64,000 nt of DNA from Zygnema cylindricum (taxonomy: Eukaryota; Streptophyta; Zygnematophyceae; Zygnematales; Zygnemataceae): NCBI GenBank assembly GCA_037447655.1, contig JBBHKE010002945.1, positions 186,001-250,000 of the forward strand, given 5' to 3'. The stretch's first letter is position 1, and each line of letters begins with the position of its first letter. The translations under genes were made by a program, and so were the position numbers. A model generated the notes under the pieces. The model worked only from the letters and a program-made list of their open reading frames with translations. It ran no database searches and was not told where the DNA came from. Positions 1-12,611 of the stretch are shown one piece after another.

Positions 1-3000
1 CAGGAAATGGCGACTGCATCTCAAAGACGTCTGGCAAAATACGAGGCAGAATGCGATACCCGTTTGGCAAAACTGCAGGCAGAACGTGAGCAGCTTGTTC
101 GTAGACGAGAAAAGGATATCATGAAACTGGCGGAAAGGTTGGGCCAGGTAGAAAGCCCAAGACGACAACACTACTTTAGACAGGCGATGAATTGTACACT
201 GGGATTTAAAAGAGAAAACTCGTTGAATGTCTTACATTGAATTCTGTTTCAGACTGAAAGGAAATTGTTTACCCATTGGCGCCTATGGTAAACATTATTT
301 GAAGTGAAAGCTCATGATAAAACTACATACTTGCATTCAGATTCCCCTGCATGTTGCATGTTATTGGGCCATGTAGAGAAATCGATATCGTATGTAGAGA
401 TTCTTGAAGTGTTATCGCACCTTCTAGGTGCACAGACGTTTTTGTATGATAAGTATTTTCAGGGCAATTTTACCAGGGAAGTGTAAAACACAAGAAATTT
501 GGACTAAAGTTAACTAGTTTCTAAAAGTCTAGGTTCCTTGTTCTTTCGGTGGACCTTTCATTGATTAAATGCCAATTCACACAATTTTCATGTGAGATAT
601 TTCCGAATAAGGTGTGGTCCTATCATGTCTTTTCATGAACGAGAATGGTAAGAAGGCCACTATGCAGAATCAGCTAAAAAATATTTGTAGTTTGTGCTGA
701 TTACGATGGGACCCTGTAGCTGAGGCGAAAGCTTTGATATATTCAAGGGTTTCAATTCATTTTTACAAACAGAGGGACCCAAGGATTTTTTGTAAGAAGC
801 ACACATTTCAACGTTGCTTAAGTAGAAATATAGCCTTTGTGCATAGATCTGCTGCAATTGCTGCTGATGTAATAGTGGTGAAGGCTTTGTGAACTCATAT
901 GCACTCTTTTTTTATTTCCCACATCTTGGAGATTTCTTCATGTGAAGGTCAGCCCCCCAACCTTAGTTACACAGTCATCACTTCTTTTATTGTTTTTTTC
1001 CAGTCGTTGGAGCCTGGAGCCTTGGTGAATGCACGGAACATTGTGGCTGAGGAAGGACGTGCCCTCATTGCAAAAGAACGGGAGATTGCAATGGCGGTGG
1101 CACAAGAGGAAGGAGAACGCGAGAAACAGAGAGTGGTGGCTCAAATACAGGAAGAGTTGGCAGTACAACTGGCTATAGAGAGACAGCGAAGGTCTATTGA
1201 CCCGGGCATTCCTGCAAAGGTTAGTGCGCCCAAATTTGTAATTTATGGCTCACCAAAATCGGTGTCGGTTCTGTTCAAGTTTATATAGGTGGTTGGAATG
1301 CAACCGCATGATGCTGTGTGAAATTCAGGTCTATTGCAGTGTACATCAAGTTGTGGTCCACTGAACTAAACAGAAATAATGACTGGGTTGATTCTGCTCG
1401 ATGTCATCAAGTGTACTCGATTAGAAAGCCAGTATCACAACAGGGACTAGCAGAAATTTATTCAGACCACGTCGAGAACGGATGAAAAATGACACTTGCA
1501 GTTTGGGAACTGTTCATGGATTGTTGGCATGTTGTTGTATGGTGAAGGGCTTCAAATATTTACACGAAACATGGTATTGGTAATGAAGGTTGTCATACAG
1601 TTAAGACTTGTGGTTTGCCATCTTTCGTTTGTTGGTGTGAAAATACAGGAAATATTGAGTGGAGAGGAAGATAGAAATAATCCAGAGGCTTTGGTAAGGC
1701 AATGGAAAGCGACTATGGAACAAGAACAAGCTGCAGCCAGTCAGGGCAGTGGATCTGGGGAGCCTGATCAGGTGAAATGGAAAGAAAGTCTGTGGGCTGT
1801 GTTTACTTAATGTAGTTTTGTCCATGTAGGACCAGAATATAACTTGTATTGACAGTTCAATCACAAAGTCCTAACCAGAGCACTTCAAATGGCAGCAGCT
1901 ATTTGAAAGTTTGGACTATCCGTGTTTGTAATATTCTATTACATGTTAATTTGTCATTGAGCTCAGCTGTCTCGCTCCCACTCAGATTCATCAGGTTTCA
2001 GAGTTCTTTGTATATCATGTCTGAGAGTCCTTGAGTTTGTCAAACCAAGGTTGGCAGTGTTAATTTTTGCCGAGAGCCCCTACCATCCTTTGCCAGGAAT
2101 CTGTCTGACTCATCTTTGTCAGGAATCTTGTGCCAGGAATTGTGTTTAGCATGTCCTTATTATGCTACACCTTGGTTATTGTGTATAATATGCCTTTATT
2201 CTGTTATGCATTCTTTATCTCAGGCATCAGGCAGGAAGATCGCTGCAGCTGATGACGAGGCACATATGTTAGAGCAAGCTCGAAAGGAAGCAGCACAGCG
2301 AGTAGAGAAAATAGTTGAGGTGGAGTGGGAACTTTTGATGAAGCAAATGCGTGAAAGAATTCGTGTGAGGATTGTGGAGGAAGAAAGAAAGGCTTTACAA
2401 CAAGAACGACTGGAGATGTTAGAGAGGGTAGGAGAGGCAGTTGCAGAGGAGGAGGAACTACAGCTGGAACAAAAGAGAAAAGAGATCGCAGAAAGGGTGG
2501 GGAAAGAGGTGGAGGAAGAGAGCGAGATGCTTAGGCAGGAGAAACTCAATGAAGCTCGAAAGAGGATGGAAGAAGAAGTGAGTCAGCGTGAAGATGAAGA
2601 AAGAATGGCGATGTTTGAGAGGGTGAAACGACGAGTAAGAGACTTGGAGAGGGAGACACTTGAAAATGAAAGGGCCAAAGTTGTTGATTGGGTAAGGAAA
2701 AGAGTGGAGAATGAAGGTAGAGATTTTGCAGAACAGCAGCGAGCAAAGGTGAGAATGAGAGTGGAAGAGGAAGAAGCCAGACTGACAGAAGTGTTGATGG
2801 GTGAGATGGAAGAGAGAGTCCGGGACAAAATTGCGGAAGCAGAAGCACAAGTTTTAGCGGATGCGAAAAATCTTATGACAAATGGTCGTAGTGCAGAACA
2901 AATGTTAATGGTTACTGATGAGATGTTGGTTCGAATAATAGATGGGGAACAAAGAGTAAAACTCGATGAATCAAGAAAGCAGATGGAAATGCGTGTTGCC

Positions 3001-6000
3001 GATCAAATAGCAAGTGAGGAGGCCGAGCTTGTGGTTCAGAAGAGGAAGGAGATGCAAGTGAAAGCAGATACGCTTATCCATGAAGAAGAGAGGAAAGAAG
3101 GGGCTTCACAAAGACGTGGAAGCAACAGATGGAGTCTGGATAATATGCCGAATGGAATTGGGAAGGCGGAGGGTGTGATATGGAGCATGGAAAAGACACA
3201 GGCTGATGTGATACGTGAGGTCCAGGCGAGAGTGGTCGGGGAGAAACAAAGTCTGGACGTAGTGATGAGAGAGCACATAGTTTCAGTGAAGAAGGAGATA
3301 GAGGAAAAGGAGAGGAGAGAAATCGATCAGATGCGGAATGAGATGAGAATCCGCATGGAAAGAGCTGCCGATGAAGAGGAGAAATTGGAAATGGAAAGTT
3401 TGAGGATCGGGATCAAGGAGAGAGTTGCACAGAACTTGAGAGAGCAAGAAGACGCGGTGGCTGAGGAACTGAAAAGGGAGTTGAAGTTCAAACTGGAGGA
3501 GGAATTGCGAGCAGAAATTTATGAGCAGCTGAAGGGAGATATGGCAGGAAAGTTACAGGAGGAGGAGGAGGAGATTCAAAATGCACAATTAAAAGAACAG
3601 GAAGGTCTTAGTGGGTCAGGTACAAGAGACTATATGGATGGTGCAGAAAAAAGCGATGATTGGAAAGGGGAGCTGAAAGCTGGAGCCGTCATAGCGAGGG
3701 ATGCTATGTTACAGAAACTACATGTAGAGATTGAAGAGGAGAGGAATCGCAGACTCGCTGAGGTGGAGGAGAGTTTAAATAGGGAACTTGGTAATATTCG
3801 GGAAATGAAAGTGCAGGAAATGATGGTGCAATTAGAAGAAGAGGCAAAGAAAAAAAAGGAAGAGATGGAAAAGGATTTAGAAGCTCAGAAAGCTATTGTT
3901 TGGGGGAAGAAGGTAGCTGAACTGGAGGCAGCTGTGGAGGAACAGCTCAGCAAGGAGAGAGAGGCAAGAGATAAAGTGAGAAGAGCCATAGAAGTCAACA
4001 TGAGGCATCAAGATACAGCGGAAGGGGGGAAGGAGGATCAAATGTTGAATGGGGAGAAAACAGAACAGTCATATGGTGATAATGGGTTGTCTATGAAGGA
4101 GGAATTCATCAAAGAAAAAAAGGTTGAAGTGAATGACTACAAGAAACTTCAGGGAAGGATGGTTACTGAGGTAAGCTGGATGCAAGGGAATGGGGAGGTT
4201 TCTCAACAGAAGGAGAGAGTAGAGCATTTGGTTGAAGAATCTCTGAAAAAGGATCTGTTAAGGATTGAATCTGAGAGAAGAATACAGGCAGATGCAATTC
4301 AGCAAGAGTTGACATCAGGGCTTGAGGAATTTAGGGCTCAAGTAAAGGGACAGTTTGAGGCAGATTGTGAGAGAATCAGAAGAGATGCTGAAAGAAGTCT
4401 GGAGAGGGTGAAGGAAGAGATGGAGGATAAGATGGAACGAAAAGTTGAGAAAATGAAGATGGAAACTCAGGAGAGGCTGGAGGGTGCTCGAAGAGATATG
4501 GAAGCTGACTTAGTGAGGCAGCTGAAGGATGAGAGGGCTTCCAGATCAGCAAAACTTACAGAAGGACTTGAGAGGGAGGAAATTGAGAGAAAGAGGGATC
4601 GGCGGGAAGACATGGATTTGGATGTTGGAGCTGTCATGTTATTGCAGGATGGAAGATGGGACCATTCTCGCCTTCGTCGTGAAATTTGGGGGGAGGCCGG
4701 GCCCATGACAGACATTTCTGGACTTGAAGGGACACGAAATGAAATCACTCTTCACCATACTGGTGAGCAGAAATGGGCAGACAGAAGTGAGAGGGGACGT
4801 TCAAACCATGACCGACTCTTTAACAGTTTGGGTAACCTTCGCTCTGTCTCAAAAAACAGAACGGAACTTCCGTCTTTACTAGACAGGCAAGATGCAAATG
4901 GTGCCGGTTTTCATCGCACTTCAGAGACCGAGGGAAAGCATAACTTATCTAGAAAAAGCATAGATAAGGCTCTGAGAAGTAATGGGAGTCTAGTCAGTAA
5001 TCCGGGCTTTAGTCCAGACCACCATAGGATGCTCAACCCAACAATTCATGGTGGATCACCGAGCTCGGAAGGACCTAGTCCAGCAAATCGAAGAGCAGGA
5101 TTGGGAATCTCTCCTAGTCTTGGGGGAGATCCTATGGGCAGAACCTCGCAGAATTCTAGACATCAAGAGAATGTCAAGACCCACGAAAATGGAATATTGA
5201 TTGATGGTGTAAGAGAAAAAACAGGGGACGATCGGGTTCCTGAAGATGAACCAAAGAAAGCTTATGCTGCTTCAGGTCTTGTAGAAACAGAGGAGAGAGG
5301 GAAAAACCAGGCTGTAAGAGAGAGGAGTAAGGACGATGTAACGAATCGATTTGGCTTGGCTGGAGCGGAATTGGCCGAGGGTGACGATACCAATAAGGTG
5401 TCTCCGGAAGCGTCGGCAAGTAATTTTGAGTCCACTCGCGAATCTTTGCTAAGCAGAGGTAAAACAACGGAGTCTGATAAAGGGCAGAAACATAAACTGA
5501 GTGAGGGAGGTTGGAGTACTAGAGGCAGTCATCGTCGAAATCGACACCGTTGGCGAACAGCAGACGAGAGTGACGATTACTATTCTGCTTGGACTGACAC
5601 AGCGACTGAGATATCATCAGTAAGTTAAAAAATATATATATAATGTTAAAAATGTTAGAAGCGATTGTTCAAGTGCTAACCATATGGCGTTTGTAGAGTT
5701 GCAAATTAGTTAAGTTAAATTGTTTAAAAAATGCTTTAATATGTTTGGAGTTGTCCAAACATGGTCTTGACAAATTTGTTTTGGTCATACAGATGGATGG
5801 TGGTAAAGGAATACGGGTACCTTCCTCAGAATTGAAACCAGGTGGCGACGAGAGGGAACACTCACGCAGGTACTTGCAGAATTTTTCGAACTTATCAAAT
5901 ATAAGCTAGTATATTGCTGTTTCATGAGCAAATCACGTCAATTGCCCTGCTGGTCAGATGCTACACTCCATTTGTGACTTTGAATCAAAACAAAAAAAAA

Positions 6001-8447
6001 TCATCCATGTGGTTTTCTGTAGGCCATATCACGTGCCCTTTTTTGCATTTTGTATTAACTAAGTCAATGAGGTTTGTGGGACCAGTTTATCTGTTACAGA
6101 CCGTGCCAAGCTGTTTGTTATTGAGCATCAACGCCATTTACAGGAACGACAATCGACAATAGAACAAGCTCGAGCTGATTGGAGGCGACATATGCAGGCA
6201 CTGGATCAGGTGAACTTTCTGAACGTGTTGTTAAACCCACAATTGTTCCATAATGATTGCATCTTACACCACCATTGGTGTGGTCTATACTGTTTTGAGA
6301 TTTTGTTAGTTCTGTAGTTATAAGAGTACGTGTATATGTGTAATGCACCTGATCCGGAACAATTTCTACTTGACAAGTGTTTATTTGTCGTTGCTAAACC
6401 AACCATACACCCGTGAACAAAAGACACACTAATGGTTGTTGTGCTTTTGTGATGCCTGCTAGTTAATCTAAGCCGGGATGTGAACTGTTTATTAATTTTA
6501 TCAAATTTCTTCTTTACATGCCGACGGACCAATGGTGATATTAAGCGCGCTTAAATTCAATGTCATGGTGTATTTATGATCCTCGAAGTATTTATGATCC
6601 TCGAAGTATTCATTAACTTCCTGGATTGTAAGCGATTGTCTTATAGAAAAACTCATTTGCTCAAACTGGATAATTTCATGCGATCGCTGACCTGTCTTTG
6701 TGCTTCTTATGAATGTCGGTAAGTTAGTTGTCACTATACTAATTGCTGTTTTGTTTGGGGTCTCCAGCTGTCGGATGAGGAAGAGAGGCGAAGAAAAGTA
6801 AGTGTATTGATGGATGTCAGAAACACTCTGGAACAACATGCAAGGCAACTTCATGAAGATGTTCGGCGAATGAAAAATCTCAATTATGAGCTTCCAACGC
6901 AAGGAGAATCAAGGCGTTTGGAATCACGACTAATAGAGCATTTGGATTCAAACCAATCACGACGGTCAAGGCCACTCTTCAGAATGGACGCAGACGAATC
7001 CCGACCCCTTTGGGGGTTTGATGTTGACCAATCTCGGCCTCTTTCAAGAATGGATACAGACCAATCACGTCGACAAAAACCTGATTTACTACGTGTGTCT
7101 CCTCCTCGTTTTTGGGACCGTCGTGGACAACATTCTCGGGGCTCAGGAGTTTCACAGCCAAGCAGTCCCCTTTCAGCAAAAAATCTTCCTCTCTCCCATG
7201 GTGAACCTCTATGGCGTCAGGGAGACGTTCATAAATCAGGGGAGAGGGGAGGAAACAGAAAGGCACGAGTCCACAGTTTGGGAGATGACTACGCAAGAAT
7301 GGTAGAACTCCACAGGATAAGGAACGATGCTTCAGCTGGAAATTTTCGGAGAAGCGATATTCTTGGCAAAGATGGTAGGGGATCATGGAGGGAGACTGAG
7401 AGATGGGGAGAAGGACGTCACTCTGATGATGAATCTTTGAGAGGGAGGAGGGGAGGGTTTGTGGAAGGCGGTGGTCCATCTGATCTTGAGCCTTTAACTA
7501 GTCCTCTTCACAGGTGAGTTATGCTGGTGTTTGTCGGCAATTAACACGCTGTTCTATGTCGAGCTTTTTTGGGTATTTCTGGGTTTCGGTGATTCAATTG
7601 TAAGATGGCGTAAAGCTTCAGAGCAAATAAGGTGCTCCCCGCAGTTAGTATTGTCCACAGTTATCCTGGAAAATTTGGGATGTTTCGTCTGTTTAGAGGT
7701 GTACATATATGGAATTGTTTAGTACTCAATAGCGAATGTGTTGTGAATATCATGTATGAAATATTGTACGTTGGTTAACTTGCTAAAGGAAGTTCGCATT
7801 AATTTTCACCAACAGGATGTCGGTGGATTTTTGAAAGAAGTTGAACGTCCTTAGGTTACAGTACTGAAATATTAGCCATTCAATTTAGGCACCAATTTCT
7901 GGATCAACTGTTTGCCATTGATGTTAAGCTTTGATAGTAATGCAAATTCAATAATATCAGGGACTTTTTGTAGGAACAATTCATCAGGTCTTAAATGTGA
8001 ACATCCAAGGTAGCCCTTTCTATACGGAACCAATGAATTAAGAGCGATCATAACTCTTTTCTGTGATAACCTTGTCTCGTTTGACCAAAGTTCTTCAGAA
8101 TATGTCTCTGCGTTAATCCTTAAGCACTCTAACTGATTAGATATTCCAGGGAGTTTCTTAAGGACACGTCTGTTTTTGCTTATTTGAAAACCGGGGAGAC
8201 TGAAGAACATTTTTGATTTTGCTTATCTGAAAAAACTTTTTTTTTTGGTAGACGGAGGCTTCTTCAACAGCAAGAGTTGGTGGGTTATTTGAATGCGACG
8301 GATGAGCGACAGCTGGCTCGTGATGTGGTAAAACAACAAGCCTATTGGCTCACCCGATTTCACGATGAAATGATGACAACGGGGTTTTTCGGTTTTCCAC
8401 ACTCTCCCTCTGCTAGTACTGCTTCCAGTGCAGGCGCTCTTAGGTGA
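1..8447 (+). CDS. CEP164-like centriole distal-appendage coiled-coil protein (5' end outside window)
   Basis: Eight exons join in one frame: 1-147, 1004-1219, 1649-1771, 2224-5619, 5793-5869, 6086-6209, 6768-7513 and 8252-8447 (TGA). About 1674 residues are in view. The first exon is open to the window edge, so the ATG at 7 is probably internal. Residues to about 960 are an almost unbroken Glu/Lys/Arg-rich coiled coil. A Ser/Gly-rich, probably disordered stretch follows (about 4620-5619). Exons 6-7 then hold a second helical block with AKLFVIEHQRHLQERQ, ADWRRHMQAL and a following HARQLHEDVRRMK. From memory this resembles the C-terminal helical block of animal CEP164, which anchors basal bodies to membrane. 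That protein has an N-terminal WW domain, which would lie upstream of this window. Exon 7 also has a degenerate 14-15 residue repeat (RMDxDxSRPL, 6940-7080). The 6086 acceptor was chosen over the one at 6100 because it keeps the frame open. The coiled coil is certain; the CEP164 identity is tentative. Confidence 0.6.
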
Positions 8448-10483
8448 CTGGTAAGGGCACACGGCTCTTTTCTTTTCATTTAATATATTTTTTTTCTATT
8501 TTGTGGAGTCTTTCTTGAATTAAAAGCTGGAATTTCTTGATACTCGATTTGCACTGTCTGGTTTCTTATTTCCCGACTGTTTTTTTCTTCGTGGGTGTTT
8601 CTTTTGCGAAGCTTACATGCTACAATATTGTGAACATTTGATTCCTGTTCGATATGAAAGCTAAAAAATATGCTTGATGTTCATTTCAAGGCAAGTTGAT
8701 GTTCTGTTTTCAGTTACTAATGCGTTCCTGGTTTTGGCTCGTTAATGGATGTCTGTCTCGTTTAGATTTTACTTCAGATCTTCTTGTGGAACTTTGTTTT
8801 CAAACATACTTTTGCAAGATTTTGAGAGAAATCGATTGAAAATGTATTAATGTGGTGGAGTTCGAGTCATTATGTTATTATTAATGTCCAGTCCGTTATG
8901 TTATTTTGTACTTGTGTGGGAAAAGAGAGCGATTTTTTCTAAAATCGAACCACTGGAAATCCTGCCATTGTACTTCTGATTAAAGTTGTCCTACGGATTA
9001 TAGAGCATTTATCCATATAGTCTTTAGATTGTTTTAATTTTCGTCTTTTTCTATGTCTCATGGGAAATCAACTGTTTGTTTGTCCTGAATCAGACACAAA
9101 TTATTATTTCAACCTCCAAATGTGTTAAAGACTTCGGACAAAAGGGAAGAGCCTCGAAGGGAAAGAAAAGAAAACAGCCTAAATGGGAGGATTCCTGAGG
9201 TTTTCCGACCGTCAAAATTGTCTCATCAAAAAACAGTTTTCTTGTGACTTGATATTTATGTCTTAACTGTTAAACCGCCAAAAAGGAAACAGGAAAAGGA
9301 AACAGACATTTATAGAGTCAAAGATTTTCTCCGAGGTTTTTAGGTTTACGAATCGAGGAAGGGTTCAGTGTCAGCAACCAGGCCTGGTCTTGCTTTTGTA
9401 CATTTTTGCAATTTTACAGCACTAAGGGGAGGAAGGATGTCCCTTATTTATTTCTCTGGTATGTTTGGCTTTTTCCGATTCTAGGTCCATTTGTCAATTT
9501 AACTTGATATATCAATTCTGTAAAAAGAGGCAAATGAAGCGATGTAACTATTTATTTTTTGTATTAACGGATAATTGCAAAAAGTTATGGAAAGGAGGGC
9601 CGGAGGTGGTTTTGGAAGTACGTCACATGATGATGAAAGTTTGGTCCAATAAGCGACGTGTGTTGGGACTTAGTATCTTATTTGCTATCATGAATGAGTC
9701 ACTTTTCTGCTACAAAATGATGTCTTATGTGTAATAGAACAACAGAGATAATACTTGAAAATGAAATGATACATAATTTAACTGAAAACGGACATTATTA
9801 CTGGAGTTCCTGTATCGTTTGGAGATCGAACAACGGATGGGACAAAAAACCGTCAGTTAGTCTTTCCGAGGGAGATTCTCCATGTTAAGAAACAACCATT
9901 GAATTGTCGAGAATCAATTTACAGATTCCTTAAGTAGCAACATCAACCGGGGGACGGGAACTGAGAAGGAAAATTCAATCCCTAATCCTACAATATTATG
10001 ACCTAAAAATTGGCCGCACAACATCAGCATACCATATGATTATCGAAACCGTGCCTCCGACTTCACGCGGCTGTATGGTATTTCCTAATGATGTGTGTCA
10101 CTGAGTTTCAATGAATTTCACACACTTCGATAAATGTACAATAGCCGATGATTGACAGGCACCGTTCGACACTTTATTGTATTGCAATTTTGCATTTTGT
10201 TTTAGTTTTTGAGTTTTCTGTATTCCATATTATGTTCGTTTTACCTGAAAATAAGCCACCTGTTTCAGTTTTGGCCATGCCACCCCTTTTGTAACCTGGA
10301 CTCAGATGGGTTACCATCGTGCTTTTTAATTTATCCTGCTTTTACCTGCATGTCAGGTACACCGCCAAAGTTAATAACACAGGTTTGGTCGCGGCTTTTT
10401 TTAGCCGAAAATTACAAAAAATAGTGTCAGCAACACTAGAATAAGGGAATGAATTGCAATCTGCCACCTCTCTTGCAGTAAAC
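8448..10483. other. Gene-free interval after the coiled-coil gene
   Basis: This is AT-rich sequence with no ORF that looks coding. The first few hundred bases are presumably the 3' UTR of the upstream gene. I see no transposon ends or tandem arrays here. Confidence 0.5.
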
Positions 10484-10485
10484 TA

Positions 10486-10542
10486 CACCGTGTATCGCTA
10501 TTAGTGTTAACACTAATAGCACACTAATTGCGATGCACGGTG
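10486..10542. repeat. Minimal TA-flanked palindromic MITE (end-to-end only)
   Basis: It begins CACCGTGTATCGCTATTAG and ends with the near inverted copy GCGATGCACGGTG. TA lies directly outside both ends (10484-10485, 10543-10544). It shares the terminal sequence of the larger MITEs in this window but keeps almost only the two termini. I infer an extreme internal-deletion derivative of the same family. Confidence 0.7.
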
Positions 10543-10544
10543 TA

Positions 10545-11411
10545 GTAGTATATATTCTAATTTCGCATTTTCACTAATATATCCTTAACGCTAGTAACTA
10601 TGGACAGTGTACGTCAGACTATTCAAGCTCAACTTTGGTTGTTACTCTCACTGCGCCCCAATTGTTATTTTAATGTGAGCCGACTTGCTTTGCACTTTTG
10701 AATGGCTTTAAGTAAAAAAATAAAAATAAAGTAAAAAAGTGAGGGCCAATATAACTGCGACATGTGAATCTCCATAAGGACTACAGATCTACTTGAGGAT
10801 GTCGGTGTAGTTTTGCATGTTGGAATTATTATCCTTGCCCAATTTGAACAGTGTACGGACTTGATTTTGTTTGTTGCAAACAAAAATTTCCCGCGCAAAT
10901 GTGCTCAATATTCTTGGAAATCTTTTGACAAAGTTCGAGTAATTGCAGCGCAACTTCTGGCAATGCTCTATTATTCCATTCGTTAAACGATAATAGCTAG
11001 AATAAACTTGTAGTAGATGCTGAAGTTCTTGTCGTACGCAAACAACATTTTCTAGTTATACATGCAATTTTGTACTTTCTGGGTGTACGATTCCGTTAGG
11101 TTTCCTTAAAAGCTAAAAAACTAACGTTCAGGTGAGTTTGCAGTAGGTATAGGGATTTGCATTTAGTAGTTATAACAATCCTTTAAAATCAATGAATGAA
11201 TTCAGCAGGTAACCAGTGACAGAACATACCTCCAGAAGGTAAAAACTAAAAAGACATCGTATACGTTGTCGTATCAAATATTTTACACCTTGTATTGACA
11301 TTTTTTTAACAGACGAAGGTGAGCTGTCATATCGAAACGGTCGAGACTCTCCCCGATTTGGAGAATGTAGAAATGACGACTCCGATTTGATACGCATCAC
11401 TAAGATTTCCA
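10545..11411. other. Gene-free interval
   Basis: This is AT-rich intergenic DNA. The short ORFs have no recognisable domains. I see nothing further to annotate before the hAT target duplication at 11412. Confidence 0.4.
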
Positions 11412-11678
11412 CTGCTGGTCAGAGGTCGCAAATGGTCAACCGAAACCGTGACCGACCGTTAACCGAACGCCCGCGCCGGATCCGGAACGGATTCGGTTGC
11501 CAAATTTTGAGGGCCGGGCGGTTGCGGTCGGTTGATTCGCCAGAAAAAAAAAACGGTCGGTTACGGTCGGTCAAACAAAAAACCAAAAAAAAAGAAAATT
11601 TTGTACTGTCCATACAATCCAACATTATTGTACTTTGTACTCTTTGGTATCGTGGAAGTACGTGACATCACGATTAGC

Positions 11679-12364
11679 GTCGCAAATCTGACACGGTAGT
11701 AACACTGTTTTTTTCGTAAATCTTAGGGAACGCGACAAAGCGTCGCAAATCTGACACGGTACACCGCGAATCGTAATTAGAGTAAATTACTCTAATTCGG
11801 TCGCTCGAAATTTCGACTCTATCATATGAAATAGAGTAAATGATTCTAATTTTTTCATTATTCTATTTAAGGTAGAGTTTAATTAGCGTTTTTTATTCTA
11901 ATATAGGTTCGTTTTAAATAGTGTGGAGTACGGACGACCTCCGACCGTACAAAATTGTACTTTATTAAGTAAAAAAGTACAAATAATGATTTAATACAGG
12001 CCGTTATCATGTAACTGCGTTTTAACAAACCGCGTAGTGCAAACGTCATAGTGACGATAAACTGTACGTTTTGCCAAATTCTGTACTAATACCTTATTTA
12101 CAGTAGAGGATATTAGCGTTAGAGTAGTTAAATAAATTAGAGTAAACTTCATAGTTGAAACATCTCTATCACATAAATTAGCGTTCATTATTCTATTTTA
12201 TTTTTTTAGTTTTTGTACTCTAATTTTTTCATTACTCTAATTACGATTCGCGGTGTAGTACACTATTCATTTCGCAAATCTTAGGGAACACGACAAAGCG
12301 TCGCAAATCTGACACGTTAGTAAACACTATTCATTTCGAAAATCTAAGGGAAAGCGACAAATCG
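11679..12364. repeat. 63-bp tandem repeat inside the hAT element, about three units
   Basis: Units start with GTCGCAAATCTGACACGG at 11679, 11742 and 12300. The second unit is split by the MITE at 11762-12255. The intact neighbouring units show what the target looked like before insertion. Confidence 0.85.
11762..12255. mobile_element. TA-flanked MITE, 494 bp, nested in the hAT element
   Basis: The terminal inverted repeats are CACCGCGAATCGTAATTAG at the left and its mirror CTAATTACGATTCGCGGTG at the right. TA is duplicated outside (11760-11761 and 12256-12257). The neighbouring repeat unit reads GACACGGTAGTAACAC without the insertion, so a single TA at the target became two. The TA duplication fits the Tc1/mariner or Stowaway-like group. 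The termini do not match the Stowaway consensus I know. It has no coding capacity. Confidence 0.88.
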
Positions 12365-12611
12365 TAATTATTGGCTTATTCATACGTCGTACAGTAGTTA
12401 ATTTTGTACTTTTTTGGTTACGGGCGGGCACGGTTAGTCGCGAGAAATCGAGTTTCGGTTAACTTTTATTTTCGTAAACGCCGGTCGGTTAACGGTTAAC
12501 AATTTTGGAGCGTGACATAACCCGGTCGGGCGTCGGTTACTCAGATTTTGAAAAAAAAAAAACGGTTGGTTTCGGTTATGTAAAATTTTGACTTTTGCGA
12601 CCTCTGCTGCT

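Larger units (their letters stand above)
11420..12606. mobile_element. Non-autonomous hAT-superfamily transposon, 1187 bp
   Basis: The ends are an inverted repeat, CAGAGGTCGCAAA at the left and TTTGCGACCTCTG at the right. They are flanked by a perfect 8-bp target duplication, CTGCTGGT (11412-11419 and 12607-12614). An 8-bp duplication with CA-starting termini is the hAT signature. The subterminal 150 bp on both sides carry many copies of CGGTCGGTTA-like motifs in both orientations, the usual arrangement of hAT transposase-binding sites. It contains no transposase ORF. The middle holds a 63-bp tandem repeat into which a separate TA-flanked MITE (11762-12255) has inserted. It must move, if at all, with a transposase supplied elsewhere. 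A decayed hAT transposase lies at 33775-34761, but nothing shows that the two belong to one family. Confidence 0.88.

Noticed and set aside
3036-3278. Minus-strand ORFs under the coiled-coil exon (also 2220-2850, 4467-4748, 5174-5467)
   Set aside because: They are shadows of the Glu/Lys-rich plus-strand frame, giving Ser/Leu/Phe-rich peptides with no features.
6097-6100. AG acceptor at 6097-6099 for exon 6 of the coiled-coil gene
   Set aside because: It meets a stop soon after in the frame set by exon 5. The acceptor at 6085 keeps the frame open.
10486-10542. Palindrome as a transcription terminator
   Set aside because: It has the TA-flanked termini of the MITE family, and hairpin terminators are not expected in a plant nuclear gene.
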